From Rhodanobacteraceae bacterium (GTDB lineage: Bacteria > Pseudomonadota > Gammaproteobacteria > Xanthomonadales > SZUA-5), in assembly GCA_024234055.1 (NCBI GenBank), contig JACKOW010000003.1:1-64000 (forward strand): DNA of 64,000 nucleotides, given 5' to 3'. Every line of letters starts with the position of its first letter. The first letter of the stretch is position 1. The translations under genes and the position numbers were made by a program. The notes beneath the pieces were generated by a model, which ran no database searches, had not been told where the DNA came from, and saw nothing but the letters and a program-made list of their open reading frames with translations. Of this stretch, positions 52,106 to 63,300 are shown piece after piece.

Positions 52106-52239
52106 GCCGAGCAAGCTCGGCACTTCAACAGCCTCCCACACTGACGCTCTCGTAGAGCGGAGCTTGCTCCGCTGCTTTGGCTGGGCTTGTACTTTTCGCC
52201 TTGAAAGAAAGGCCGAACACCCTGCCGAGCAAGCTCGGC
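52106..52239. repeat. Three small hairpins downstream of alkB
   Basis: GCCGAGCAAGCTCGGC occurs at 52106-52121 and 52224-52239, and AGCGGAGCTTGCTCCGCT at 52156-52173. They fill the gap between the convergent small periplasmic protein gene and alkB. Confidence 0.8.
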
Positions 52240-52259
52240 ACGTGACAGCCTCGCACACC

Positions 52260-52314
52260 GTGCCCTCGTGCCCTCGTGCCCTCGTACCCTCGCACACCGT
52301 GCCCTCGTGCCCTC
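52260..52314. repeat. Octamer array (GTGCCCTC) next to the alkB stop
   Basis: Four consecutive octamers (52260-52291; three GTGCCCTC and one GTACCCTC), a GCACACC spacer and two more units (52299-52314). It ends 3 nt from the alkB stop at 52318-52320. Period is 8, not 7, but composition and position match the heptamer arrays. Confidence 0.85.
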
Positions 52315-52317
52315 ACC

Positions 52318-53484
52318 CTACAACCCATACCGCCGCATCAAATCCTCTCGCCGTGCCGGATCGAAATTGATGCGCTCGATGTCGTCGCCGACCAGATCCA
52401 GCAAGCGTCGATCCATGACCTTGAACCATAGCGGTGGAACGTAGGCCAGCAGGAACATGCCGAAATAGCCACTGGGCAACTGCGGCAGATTGTCAAAGGT
52501 GCGCAGCGACTGATAGCGCCGGGTGGCATGGGCGTGATGATCGGAATGGCGTTGCAGATGGAACAGCGCCCAGTTCGACACGATGTGGTTGCTGTTCCAG
52601 GAATGCTGCGGCTTGCACGGCTCGAATCGACCATCGACCAGCTGCTTGCGGGCGATGCCGTAGTGTTCGATGTAATTGGCGCTGGTGAGCTGGAAGTTGG
52701 CCCAGAACGAGGCCAGCAGCAGGAAAGGCAGCACCGCGATGCCCAGCCACAGCATCAGCGTCAGCCACAGCCCGGTGGTGATCAGCGTGGTTTGTACGAT
52801 GTCGTTGCTGAGGCTCCACCAGGGCTTGCCCAGACTCGCCATGCGCTCGACTTCCAGGGCCCAGCCTCGGCGCCAGGCGCCCGGCATCTCCCGCAACAGG
52901 AAGCGATAGATGGTCTCGCCCAGGCGCGACGAGGCCGGATCCGATGGCGTGGCGACATCACGGTGATGGCCGCGATTGTGTTCGACGTAGAAATGACCGT
53001 AGCCAGTGGGGGCCAGCACCAGCTTGGCCAGCCAGCGTTCCAGGGCCTCGCGCTTGTGCCCGAGTTCATGGCCGACATTGATGCAGAAGCCGCCGACCAC
53101 TCCGGTGGCCATGGCCACGGCGAGCCAGCCATGCCAGGGCAGTTCGCGGCTGCTGACAAACCAGGCGGCAAAGATGAACTCGGCCCACAGCATCGGCACC
53201 AGCAGCCAGGTGATCACGCGATAGTAGCGATCGGCTTCCAGCGCCGGCACGGCCGATTCCGGCGGGTTGCTCTGATCCACGCCCATCAGGTAGTCGAAGA
53301 CCGGCAAGAACAGATAGACCAGCACAATCGGCAGCCACAGCAGGCGCGTGTCCGGGAGTGCCAGGTACAGCAACGGACCGGCACCCACCAGTGCCGGCAC
53401 GGCCAACGACAGCAGCCACGCATAGCGCTTGCGATCCCGGTAGTGCGTGCCGTCGTCCAGTGGCTGAATCATCGTCGTCATCAT
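52318..53484 (-). CDS. alkB: Alkane 1-monooxygenase
   Basis: AlkB hydroxylates the terminal carbon of n-alkanes with a di-iron centre in the inner membrane, using rubredoxin. The 388-residue protein has about six membrane helices and the three histidine boxes: HELGH (139-143), HNRGHH (169-174) and LQRHSDHHAH near residue 310, plus NYIEHYG. No rubredoxin gene or fused domain is seen in the window. It is divergent from the AraC-type regulator, its likely activator. Confidence 0.94.
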   Translation of the reverse strand: MMTTMIQPLDDGTHYRDRKRYAWLLSLAVPALVGAGPLLYLALPDTRLLWLPIVLVYLFLPVFDYLMGVDQSNPPESAVPALEADRYYRVITWLLVPMLWAEFIFAAWFVSSRELPWHGWLAVAMATGVVGGFCINVGHELGHKREALERWLAKLVLAPTGYGHFYVEHNRGHHRDVATPSDPASSRLGETIYRFLLREMPGAWRRGWALEVERMASLGKPWWSLSNDIVQTTLITTGLWLTLMLWLGIAVLPFLLLASFWANFQLTSANYIEHYGIARKQLVDGRFEPCKPQHSWNSNHIVSNWALFHLQRHSDHHAHATRRYQSLRTFDNLPQLPSGYFGMFLLAYVPPLWFKVMDRRLLDLVGDDIERINFDPARREDLMRRYGL

Positions 53485-53537
53485 TCTTCTCTCACCAAAT
53501 ACACGCTAACGCATTGTTTTATAATCATTCAATAGAA

Positions 53538-53619
53538 GGGGCAGGGGGCAGGGATCCAACCTCGACGCATGATCAGACCGTGCCGCAGCGTGACTCCCCT
53601 GCCCCCTGCCCCCCGCCCC
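53538..53619. mobile_element. Heptamer-ended element, copy 2 (82 bp)
   Basis: Left heptamers at 53538-53558 (two GGGGCAG, then GGATCCA), core of 33 nt (53559-53591), right heptamers at 53592-53619 (GACTCCC, two CTGCCCC, CCGCCCC). Total length and layout equal copy 1 exactly. It lies inside the alkB-araC control region. Confidence 0.6.
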
Positions 53620-53621
53620 CT

Positions 53622-53659
53622 GTTTGATGCCCGAACTAGAGCACCGCCAGGGGCGACCG
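53622..53659. repeat. Repeat family F, partial third copy
   Basis: 38 bp (GTTTGATGCCCG ... GGGGCGACCG) matching the 35884 copy in the same orientation and directly abutting the heptamer element. Confidence 0.7.
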
Positions 53660-53783
53660 AGTGCGAGCCGCTTCGAGCCTGGATACAGCTTGGCGCAGAG
53701 GCTGCTACCGAACCACCGCCCGAGCTGGCAGAGAGTCGTCATTTTGTGCCACGATCGGCCATCCCACGACCAGCCAGTCCTTG

Positions 53784-54812
53784 ATGGCGACCAGTCCCGC
53801 GCAATCGGCCTTGCACCCGGTCTATGTCAGGCTGCTCGGCGTGCTGCTGGCGCGTCGTGGCATCGACACCCAGGCCTTGCTGAGCGCCGCGCAGATCACC
53901 CGCCATGAGCTGCAGAAGGACACGCTGCTGCCCTATGCCCCGATCGAGCGCCTGATCCTGGGCGCGATCGAGGCCAGCGCCTGCCCCTGGCTGGGCCTGG
54001 AATTCGGTGCTGCCGCCCAGATTCACACCCACGGACTGGTCGGCAACGCCACCATAGCCAGTGGCACCCTGGATGCCGCCCTGCGTACCCTGTCCCGCTT
54101 CGCCAGCCTGCGCACCGGATTGGTTCGCTTCGAGATTTGCCGCGGCGCCCACAGCACCGAGGTGCACATCCTGCCGCAACTGCCGCTGGGAGCTGCAGCA
54201 CGCTTTGTTCATGACGCCCTGCTGGTGATTCTGGAGCGCATGCTGCAAACCCTGTCGCCGGCGCCATTCCAGATTGCCCGATACACCCTGCCCTTTGCGG
54301 CACCGGAATGGGTCGCGCGCTATCGCGACCATCTTTCCGGCGAACTCGCCTTTGTGCCCGCCTCCGTGGCCTGCATGGAATTCGACAACCTGACACTGGA
54401 CAGCGATTGCCTGACGGCAGACGCACAGGCCTGCGCCCAGGCGACTCTGGAGTGCGCACGGCAACTGGATCTGGCCAACGCCGAGCCCGGACTGGCCAGC
54501 CGTATCCGCAGCTGGCTGGCTGCCAGTGATGCCGAGCTGCCGTCGGCCGAGGACATGGCCCGCAAGCTCCACTTGTCGCCACGCAGCCTGTACCGACACC
54601 TGAAAGCCATCGGTCTCAGCTACCAACAACTTGTCGACGACCATCGGCTGGAGCGCGCCCGCTGGCTGCTGGCCCATACCGATCTGCCGGTCGAGCGCAT
54701 CGCCGAGCGTCTGGGCTATGCCGACAGCTCCAACTTCAGCCGCACCTTCAGGCGCTGGACCGGAGGCACGCCGCGAGAATATCGGCAGAGCGCGCGGGCG
54801 AGCGATACCTGA
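53784..54812 (+). CDS. AraC-family regulator, likely alkB activator
   Basis: The 342-residue protein has an N-terminal arabinose-binding-like effector domain of the OruR/AlkR type (LLARRGIDTQALLSAAQIT) and a C-terminal double helix-turn-helix: LHLSPRSLYRHLKAIGLSYQQLVDD and ERIAERLGYADSSNFSRTFRRWTGGTPREYR. The ATG at 53784 starts the natural protein; the frame upstream is repeat DNA. Divergence from alkB suggests it senses alkanes or a fatty product. Confidence 0.88.
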   Translation: MATSPAQSALHPVYVRLLGVLLARRGIDTQALLSAAQITRHELQKDTLLPYAPIERLILGAIEASACPWLGLEFGAAAQIHTHGLVGNATIASGTLDAALRTLSRFASLRTGLVRFEICRGAHSTEVHILPQLPLGAAARFVHDALLVILERMLQTLSPAPFQIARYTLPFAAPEWVARYRDHLSGELAFVPASVACMEFDNLTLDSDCLTADAQACAQATLECARQLDLANAEPGLASRIRSWLAASDAELPSAEDMARKLHLSPRSLYRHLKAIGLSYQQLVDDHRLERARWLLAHTDLPVERIAERLGYADSSNFSRTFRRWTGGTPREYRQSARASDT

Positions 54813-54857
54813 GCCTACAGATTCGGATTTGTCCGGGCACTTCTGACCCTACGAACA

Positions 54858-54877
54858 GCGTCCAGACAAGTCTGGAC
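54858..54877. terminator. Family H hairpin downstream of the AraC gene
   Basis: A GTCCAGACAAGTCTGGAC palindrome, also present (one base different) at 35628-35647. It may terminate the regulator transcript; it lacks a T-tract. Confidence 0.4.
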
Positions 54878-55028
54878 CCACGACAGCCTGGACTGCGGGC
54901 CGAGGCGACTGCCCTGAACTCGAACAGCTGAATGCCAGCTGCACCGGCTCCAAAGACGTGCCTTCCGGCACAGCCGAGCCTGGTTCGGACGGGACTAGCA
55001 TCAGCGCTCCTTGCACGGAGTTACATTC

Positions 55029-55574
55029 ATGATTCGTCGCGCCATTGCTGTGTTGCTGCTGGCCGCTGTGGGTTCTGCCCCGGCCTTTGCCGAAACCAAT
55101 GTCTACGCCGGCCTGCGGGTCGGCACCAACCTCGACGGCCGCTTTGCTGACGCTGGCGGAAAGCTCGATACCGACACACCCTTCGGTGGCTATCTGGGGT
55201 GGAACATCAATCCCAATCTGGCCATCGAGTTCGCCGCCACCAACCTCGGCAGCAGTCAGCGCAGCAATATCGCCGACGGCGGTTTTGACGTTGACGGCGC
55301 GCTCTATCAGCTCGGCGTGGTCGGCAGCTTTCCGCTGTCAGACCAGTTCAATCTGCTGGCCGGCGTCGGCGGATTCCGACTGAACGAAGATGGCGACGGC
55401 TCCAGCATTGCCGGCCCGGTCAGCGTCGATTTCGGCGACACCGGCGTCTACGCCGAGGTCGGCGGGCGCTTCCAGCTCAACCCGCAGTGGGCCCTGCGCG
55501 CCAGCTACACCTGGTTCGACTTCGAATCCGGCAGCGACGGCAACTTCTGGGGCGGTGCCGAACTCAGGTTCTGA
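55029..55574 (+). CDS. Outer-membrane beta-barrel protein (OmpA/OmpW-like)
   Basis: The 181-residue product has a signal peptide (AIAVLLLAAVGSAPAFA) and alternating amphipathic strands (NVYAGLRVGTNLD, GYLGWNINPNLAIEF, ALRASYTWFDFES) ending AELRF, the aromatic-terminal outer-membrane signature. Length suits an eight-stranded barrel. The ATG at 55029 has GGAG 8 nt upstream. Function is not assigned; the barrel class is inferred from the pattern. Confidence 0.82.
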   Translation: MIRRAIAVLLLAAVGSAPAFAETNVYAGLRVGTNLDGRFADAGGKLDTDTPFGGYLGWNINPNLAIEFAATNLGSSQRSNIADGGFDVDGALYQLGVVGSFPLSDQFNLLAGVGGFRLNEDGDGSSIAGPVSVDFGDTGVYAEVGGRFQLNPQWALRASYTWFDFESGSDGNFWGGAELRF

Positions 55575-55585
55575 CACCGAAAGTT

Positions 55586-55621
55586 GTAGCCCGGGGTGCC
55601 GCGCAGCGGTTCCCCGGGGCT
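55586..55621. repeat. Palindromic repeat, family G
   Basis: GTAGCCCGGGGTGCC ... TTCCCCGGGGCT, with a related copy at 35448-35482. It follows the barrel gene and may serve as its 3' hairpin. Confidence 0.7.
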
Positions 55622-55704
55622 GTTCGGCTCGGCAGCACGTCCGCCCCTGCACTCACCGCCCCGAGCGTCTATGCTCTCCGGCTTTGTTGGCGCGGACTTC
55701 CGGC

Positions 55705-56520
55705 ATGACGACTCGTATTGCATTCATCGGCGGCGGCAATATGGCCCGCAGCCTGATCGGCGGCCTGATTCGCCAGGGTCGCAGTCGCGCGTCCATCCAC
55801 GTGGCTGAGCCGAACGCGGCACTGCGCGACGCGCTGACGCAGGATTTTGGCGTGATCACGCACCGCGACAATCTGGCCGCGGCGCTGGCCTGCGACATCT
55901 GGGTGCTGGCGGTGAAACCCCAGGTCATGCCCCAGGTGCTGACCCAACTGGCGCCAGCGGCGACCGACCGGGCCCCTCTGGTGGTGTCGATTGCCGCGGG
56001 CGTCACCCACCACAGCATGGCTGCCGCGCTCGGCGAGCGTGCGCGGGTGGTGCGCAGCATGCCCAATACGCCGGCGATGATCGGTGCCGGCATCACCGGG
56101 TTGTACGCGGGTGCTGATGTCAATGACGAGGAACGATTGCTGGTCGAGCAACTCCTCGCCACCGCCGGTGCCACGGTGTGGATTGCCGACGAGTCGCTCA
56201 TGGATGCGGTCACGGCGGTCTCGGGCAGCGGACCGGCCTATTTCTTCCTGCTGATCGAAAGTCTGATCGCCGCCGGCGTGAAACAAGGCCTGCCGCCGGA
56301 CACAGCGGCGACGCTGGCCAAGCACACGGCACTGGGAGCGGCGCGGATGACCCTGGAATCCAGCGAGCCGCCGGAGATTCTGCGTCAGCGCGTGACCTCG
56401 CCGGGCGGCACCACGGCTGCGGCGCTCGACACCTTTGCCGCCGGCGGTTTTGCTGAACTGGTCGATCGTGCCGTGGCCGCCGCCACCCGGCGCGGTCGCG
56501 AACTGGCGCAGGGAGGCTGA
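55705..56520 (+). CDS. proC: Pyrroline-5-carboxylate reductase
   Basis: ProC makes proline from pyrroline-5-carboxylate with NADPH. The 271-residue protein has the Rossmann start IAFIGGGNMARSLIGGL, the VVRSMPNTPAMIG block and the family signature around SGSGPAYFFLLIESLI. The ATG at 55705 is chosen because upstream in-frame codons do not belong to the family. It is followed 4 nt later by yggT. Confidence 0.95.
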   Translation: MTTRIAFIGGGNMARSLIGGLIRQGRSRASIHVAEPNAALRDALTQDFGVITHRDNLAAALACDIWVLAVKPQVMPQVLTQLAPAATDRAPLVVSIAAGVTHHSMAAALGERARVVRSMPNTPAMIGAGITGLYAGADVNDEERLLVEQLLATAGATVWIADESLMDAVTAVSGSGPAYFFLLIESLIAAGVKQGLPPDTAATLAKHTALGAARMTLESSEPPEILRQRVTSPGGTTAAALDTFAAGGFAELVDRAVAAATRRGRELAQGG

Positions 56521-56524
56521 GCCC

Positions 56525-57076
56525 ATGGGCTACATGATCTACGGCTACCTGATCCAGTTCCTGATCTGGATTCCACTGACCATCCTGTTCCTGCGTATCG
56601 CACTGCCGCTGGTGCGGGCGCCGTTTTCCGACCCAATGGTGGGCTGGGTGTACTCGGTCACCACGCCGGTACTGCGGCCAATCGAGAAGATCGTGCCGCG
56701 CTGGCGCAATCTCAGCCTCGCCGCCGTGCTGCTGTTCTGGCTGGTGGCTAGTCTGGAACAGGCGCTGCTGATGCTGTTCAGCCGCAATCTTCTGGTCTGG
56801 TTGCTGGGTGGCCTGGCCGGCGCCATCAGTTTTGCGCTGGGATTCATGATCGTCGTGATCTTTGTCTGGGTGCTGTTCACCTTCTTTCAGCCCCGCGCGG
56901 GATCCTCGATCGTGTCAATCGTGCAGCGCCTGGCCAGTCCGATCTGCAATGTCTTCCGTCGCCGGATTCCCGCCATCGGACCCTTCGATCTGTCCCCCGC
57001 TCTGGCGATTCTCACGTTAACGATTCTGCGGCTGATCGTGCCTTGGGCGATCTACTCGCTGATTCAGGGGCCCTGA
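56525..57076 (+). CDS. yggT: YggT-family membrane protein
   Basis: The 183-residue protein has two YggT repeats, each with two membrane helices and a PLVRAPFSDP / RLASPICNVFRR-type loop (IPAIGPFDLSPALAILTLTILR). In E. coli yggT lies in the same proC-yggS-yggT neighbourhood, and the family is linked to osmotic response and cell-division-like SepF/YlmG contexts. The exact function is unknown. Confidence 0.88.
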   Translation: MGYMIYGYLIQFLIWIPLTILFLRIALPLVRAPFSDPMVGWVYSVTTPVLRPIEKIVPRWRNLSLAAVLLFWLVASLEQALLMLFSRNLLVWLLGGLAGAISFALGFMIVVIFVWVLFTFFQPRAGSSIVSIVQRLASPICNVFRRRIPAIGPFDLSPALAILTLTILRLIVPWAIYSLIQGP

Positions 57077-57172
57077 GCAACGACATCGTCTGACCGGCTC
57101 TGAATCGCGTTGCTGGCGAGCCCGTCGGACTCGGCGCATCGGCCTGGATTCGAAACACCAGACGCAAACCCT

Positions 57173-57178
57173 TACAAT
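57173..57178 (+). promoter_or_regulatory. Possible -10 for the lipoprotein gene
   Basis: TACAAT lies 30 nt before the lipoprotein ATG, with a weak TTCGAA at -35 spacing. AGGAG precedes the start. Confidence 0.4.
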
Positions 57179-57207
57179 CGCAAAAATTCTCAATCAGGAG
57201 TCTGTTC

Positions 57208-58896
57208 ATGATGCTCAGCACCCGCCGCGCCCTGCTTGTGGCGTCCATCGCATTCGGTCTGGCCGCGTGCGGCAAGGATGAAGCCACCGATCCGCTGGCC
57301 TACGTTCCAGCCGATACGCCCTATGTGGTGGCCAACCGGATCGTGGTTCCCAAGGCCGTCACCGAGGCCTGGATGGGCATGTACGGTTCCGATTTCGGCG
57401 AGATCTACCAGAACCTCGCCGAAGACCAGCAGGTGAAGAAGATCGACGGCGAAATGGGCGTGTGGCTGCGGGCCAGTCTGCCGGAATTCGCCAACATGAC
57501 GTCGATCGATGGCATCGAAGGTCTGGGTTTGAAGATTGAGGCGCGCCTCGCCTTCTATGGTTACGGCTTGATGCCGGTGTATCGCCTTGAACTCGCGGAT
57601 GCCAAGCGCTTTACCGAGACGGTCGCCCGCATCGAAAAGCGCGCCGGCAAGGCCCTGGCCAAGCGCAAGATCGACGATGTCGAGCTGTGGCAGTTCAGCG
57701 ACGACAAGGCCACGGTGCTGTTCGGGCCTATCGGTCAGTTCCTGGTCATCACCCTGGCGCCGGCCGGTGCCGACGAAGCGCGCCTCAAAGCCCAACTCGG
57801 CCTCACGCTACCCGAGTCCTCGCTGGCCAAGAGCGGCGGTCTCGAAGCCCTGGACAAGCAATACGGCTATGACGGCCATATGTCGGGATATGTCGACATC
57901 CGCGGCCTCACCCAGCGCCTGAGCGGTCGCAATCAGGATGACAATGCCGTCATCACCGCCTTTGGTGGCGAGATTCCCAAGCTCTCCGATGCCTGCGCAT
58001 CGGAACTCGACAGCATGACCCAGAAGTTTCCGCGCATGGTCTTCGGCTCCACCGATTTCAGCGCGAAGCGGCTGAAGTTCAACGGCGTGGTGGAAATGGA
58101 GCAGGCACTGGCGGCCTCGATGCAGAAGCTCTCCGCCCCCATCCCGGGTGCAGACAGCACCGATCCGATGATGTTCCGCCTGGCACTGTCGGTCGACCTG
58201 CCGGAAACCGTGCGTTTCCTCGGCGGTATTGCCGACAGCATCGCCGCTGAGCCCTTTCAGTGCGAGGAACTGGCCGATCTGAATGCCAGTGCGGCGGAAA
58301 TGAAGCAGAACCTCGCCAATCCTGGTCTGGCCATGGCCGGCGCCATGACCGCCATCCATCTGGGCGTGCGTACTCTGAAGATCGATCCCGGTGCCAGCAT
58401 GCCCACCGAACTGTCGGCCTTTGCCACGCTCGGCTCCAGCTCACCGGTGATGCTGTGGGGCTTCGCCCAGCAGGGAGTCCCGGCGCTGGCCAAGGTGCAG
58501 ATCACCACCGACGGCAAGATCGTTGCGCTACCAGCGGATGCCCTGCCGATGCCCATGCCCTTGGAACTGAAAGCCATCATGACCGACAAGAGCTTTGGCG
58601 TGGCCACCAGCGATATCGCCGATGCCAGCTTCACCGCGGCCGCGACGATGCCAGCCAACAAGGATGGCACCATCCTGCGCTATGGCGTTTCCGGCGACTT
58701 GTTCAAGTTGATTGCCGCCAGCATGCCCGAAGAAGATGTCGACGCCGATGGTGATGAAGCCAAGGCCAAGGCCAAGGAAGCCGAGGATGCCCGCAAGATG
58801 CTGACAAACCTGAGTGAGCACCTGGACCAGGTCGATGTTCGCCTCGGTCTCACCGACAAGGGCATCGTCTTCAGCGAAGAAGTCACTCTGAAGTAG
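57208..58896 (+). CDS. Large lipoprotein of unknown function
   Basis: The 562-residue product has a lipoprotein signal peptide with lipobox LAAC (Cys at about residue 21), so it is a membrane-anchored periplasmic or outer-membrane lipoprotein. The body has several repeats of a beta-rich pattern starting YVPADTPYVVANR, resembling the class of surface lipoproteins that bind small molecules, and a late Lys/Glu/Ala-rich helix (DEAKAKAKEAEDARK). No enzyme motif is recognised. It stands alone between yggT and greA. Confidence 0.8.
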   Translation: MMLSTRRALLVASIAFGLAACGKDEATDPLAYVPADTPYVVANRIVVPKAVTEAWMGMYGSDFGEIYQNLAEDQQVKKIDGEMGVWLRASLPEFANMTSIDGIEGLGLKIEARLAFYGYGLMPVYRLELADAKRFTETVARIEKRAGKALAKRKIDDVELWQFSDDKATVLFGPIGQFLVITLAPAGADEARLKAQLGLTLPESSLAKSGGLEALDKQYGYDGHMSGYVDIRGLTQRLSGRNQDDNAVITAFGGEIPKLSDACASELDSMTQKFPRMVFGSTDFSAKRLKFNGVVEMEQALAASMQKLSAPIPGADSTDPMMFRLALSVDLPETVRFLGGIADSIAAEPFQCEELADLNASAAEMKQNLANPGLAMAGAMTAIHLGVRTLKIDPGASMPTELSAFATLGSSSPVMLWGFAQQGVPALAKVQITTDGKIVALPADALPMPMPLELKAIMTDKSFGVATSDIADASFTAAATMPANKDGTILRYGVSGDLFKLIAASMPEEDVDADGDEAKAKAKEAEDARKMLTNLSEHLDQVDVRLGLTDKGIVFSEEVTLK

Positions 58897-58974
58897 GCAC
58901 CCGCTCGGCCACCGCGCCCTTCTCCGCTGAGAGGAGAAGGGCGTGGGCGAACGCTGCCCGCGAACGATACCCCT

Positions 58975-59085
58975 GTGGGAGCGGGCTCTGCCCGCGAATG
59001 TCGTTGATTCAAGGACGCATGTTCGCGGATGAATCCGCTCCCACAGAAATGCTCCACCCCTGTGGGAGCGGATTCATCCGCGATC
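58975..59085. repeat. Palindromic repeats, family E, three units
   Basis: GTGGGAGCGG-type units at 58975 and 59060 and an inverted GAATCCGCTCCCAC between them. They fill the gap between the convergent lipoprotein and greA genes. Confidence 0.85.
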
Positions 59086-59142
59086 GCCACGCAGAGCGAG
59101 ACCGCGACTCAAGTAGGCCCAGAGGGCCCACGTCACCGCAGC

Positions 59143-59618
59143 TCAGGCCTCGTACCGCACCTCGACCACCTCGAAGCTCTTGTTGCCACCCGGCGTGACG
59201 ATGTCGACCACATCGCCCTCGCTCTTGCCGATCAGCGCCCGCGCCACCGGTGAGCTCACCGAGATCATGCGCAACTTGATGTCGGCTTCGAGGTCGCCGA
59301 CGATCTGGTAGCTGACCGTCTCGTCGCTGTGCAGATCCTGCAGCTCCACGTAGGCGCCAAAGACGATCCGCGAGCCCGGATTGAGCTTGGCGGTGTCGAT
59401 GATCTCGGCATTGGCGAGCGTGTTTTCCAGCTCGTTGATGCGGCCTTCGGTGAAGCTCTGCTGCTCACGGGCGGCGTGGTACTCGGCGTTTTCCTTCAGA
59501 TCGCCATGCGCGCGCGCTTCGGCGATGGCAGCGATGATCTGCGGCCGGATCACCGATTTCAGGTGATCCAGCTCTCCGCGCAGGCGCACGGCGCCCTTCT
59601 GCGTCAATGGTGCTCGTC

Positions 59619-59622
<4 letters not shown>
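59143..59622 (-). CDS. greA: Transcription elongation factor GreA
   Basis: GreA rescues arrested RNA polymerase by stimulating RNA cleavage. The 159-residue protein has the N-terminal coiled coil with the catalytic acidic tip (GDLKENAEYHAAREQQ) and the C-terminal FKBP-like domain with SPVARALIGKSEGDVV. Its start overlaps the carB stop by 4 bp, placing it in the carA-carB-greA operon common in proteobacteria. Confidence 0.96.
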
Positions 59623-62894
<3,272 letters not shown>

Positions 62895-62898
62895 GGGA

Positions 62899-63300
62899 TT
62901 ACCGGGACTCGGGACTCGGGACTCGGGACTCGCCATTGATGCGGCGCAACAGTGACTGATTCAAGCGAAGCAGCATCTGTCCTACGCGATCACAAAGGTC
63001 GAGCGTTTGTTCTAACGACGCAATCTGACCCAGCCCCAAGTCACGGGCAAGAAGCAGTTGCGTCTGCAATTCCGCACAGGATCCCTGCGCAATAGACACA
63101 AATCGGCAGTAATCACGCGTTGTTCCGCGAGCATTGCCTTCAGCAATATTGGACGGTACCGAAACGGCTGATCGCTGGACTTGCGAGCGCAATCCATAGC
63201 GCTCTTCGCTCGGGAAAGTCGCGGCCACCTCGTACGCGGATTTGGCCAACGTCATCGCAAGCTGCCACACATCCAGTTCTCGAAAGTGCGAAACAGTCAC
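62899..63300 (-). CDS. Four-helix-bundle (S23/IVP-family) protein inserted in the car operon
   Basis: The 133-residue protein is a clear member of the family first found in 23S rRNA intervening sequences: FRELDVWQLAMTLAKSAYE, RSQVQRSAVSVPSNIAEG and the GSCAELQTQL block. The GTG start overlaps the carA stop by 4 bp (GTGA), and its stop lies 4 nt before the carB start. The last ~11 residues (GESRVPSPESR) are encoded by a heptamer array. A normal car operon has no such gene, so this is an insertion that preserved coupling. The family is helical, binds nucleic acid in related Avd proteins, and its role here is unknown. Confidence 0.93.
   Translation of the reverse strand: MTVSHFRELDVWQLAMTLAKSAYEVAATFPSEERYGLRSQVQRSAVSVPSNIAEGNARGTTRDYCRFVSIAQGSCAELQTQLLLARDLGLGQIASLEQTLDLCDRVGQMLLRLNQSLLRRINGESRVPSPESR
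62904..62931. repeat. Heptamer array (GGGACTC, four perfect units), left end
   Basis: Four identical GGGACTC units inside the 3' end of the four-helix gene and 10 nt upstream of the carB start. Confidence 0.95.

Larger units (their letters stand above)
53485..53783. promoter_or_regulatory. alkB-araC divergent control region
   Basis: About 300 nt between divergent alkB and the AraC-type regulator gene must hold both promoters and the regulator's sites. It also contains heptamer-ended element copy 2 (53538-53619) and a family F copy. No operator could be defined by eye. Confidence 0.55.

Noticed and set aside
52125..52328. 67-codon minus-strand frame with RARGHGVRG repeats
   Set aside because: It is a translation of the GTGCCCTC octamer array and hairpins, overlapping the alkB stop.
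62895..62936. N-terminal extension of carB through the heptamer array
   Set aside because: The added residues (SPESRVPSPG) are a repeat translation. The family N-terminus starts at MPKRTDIQ.
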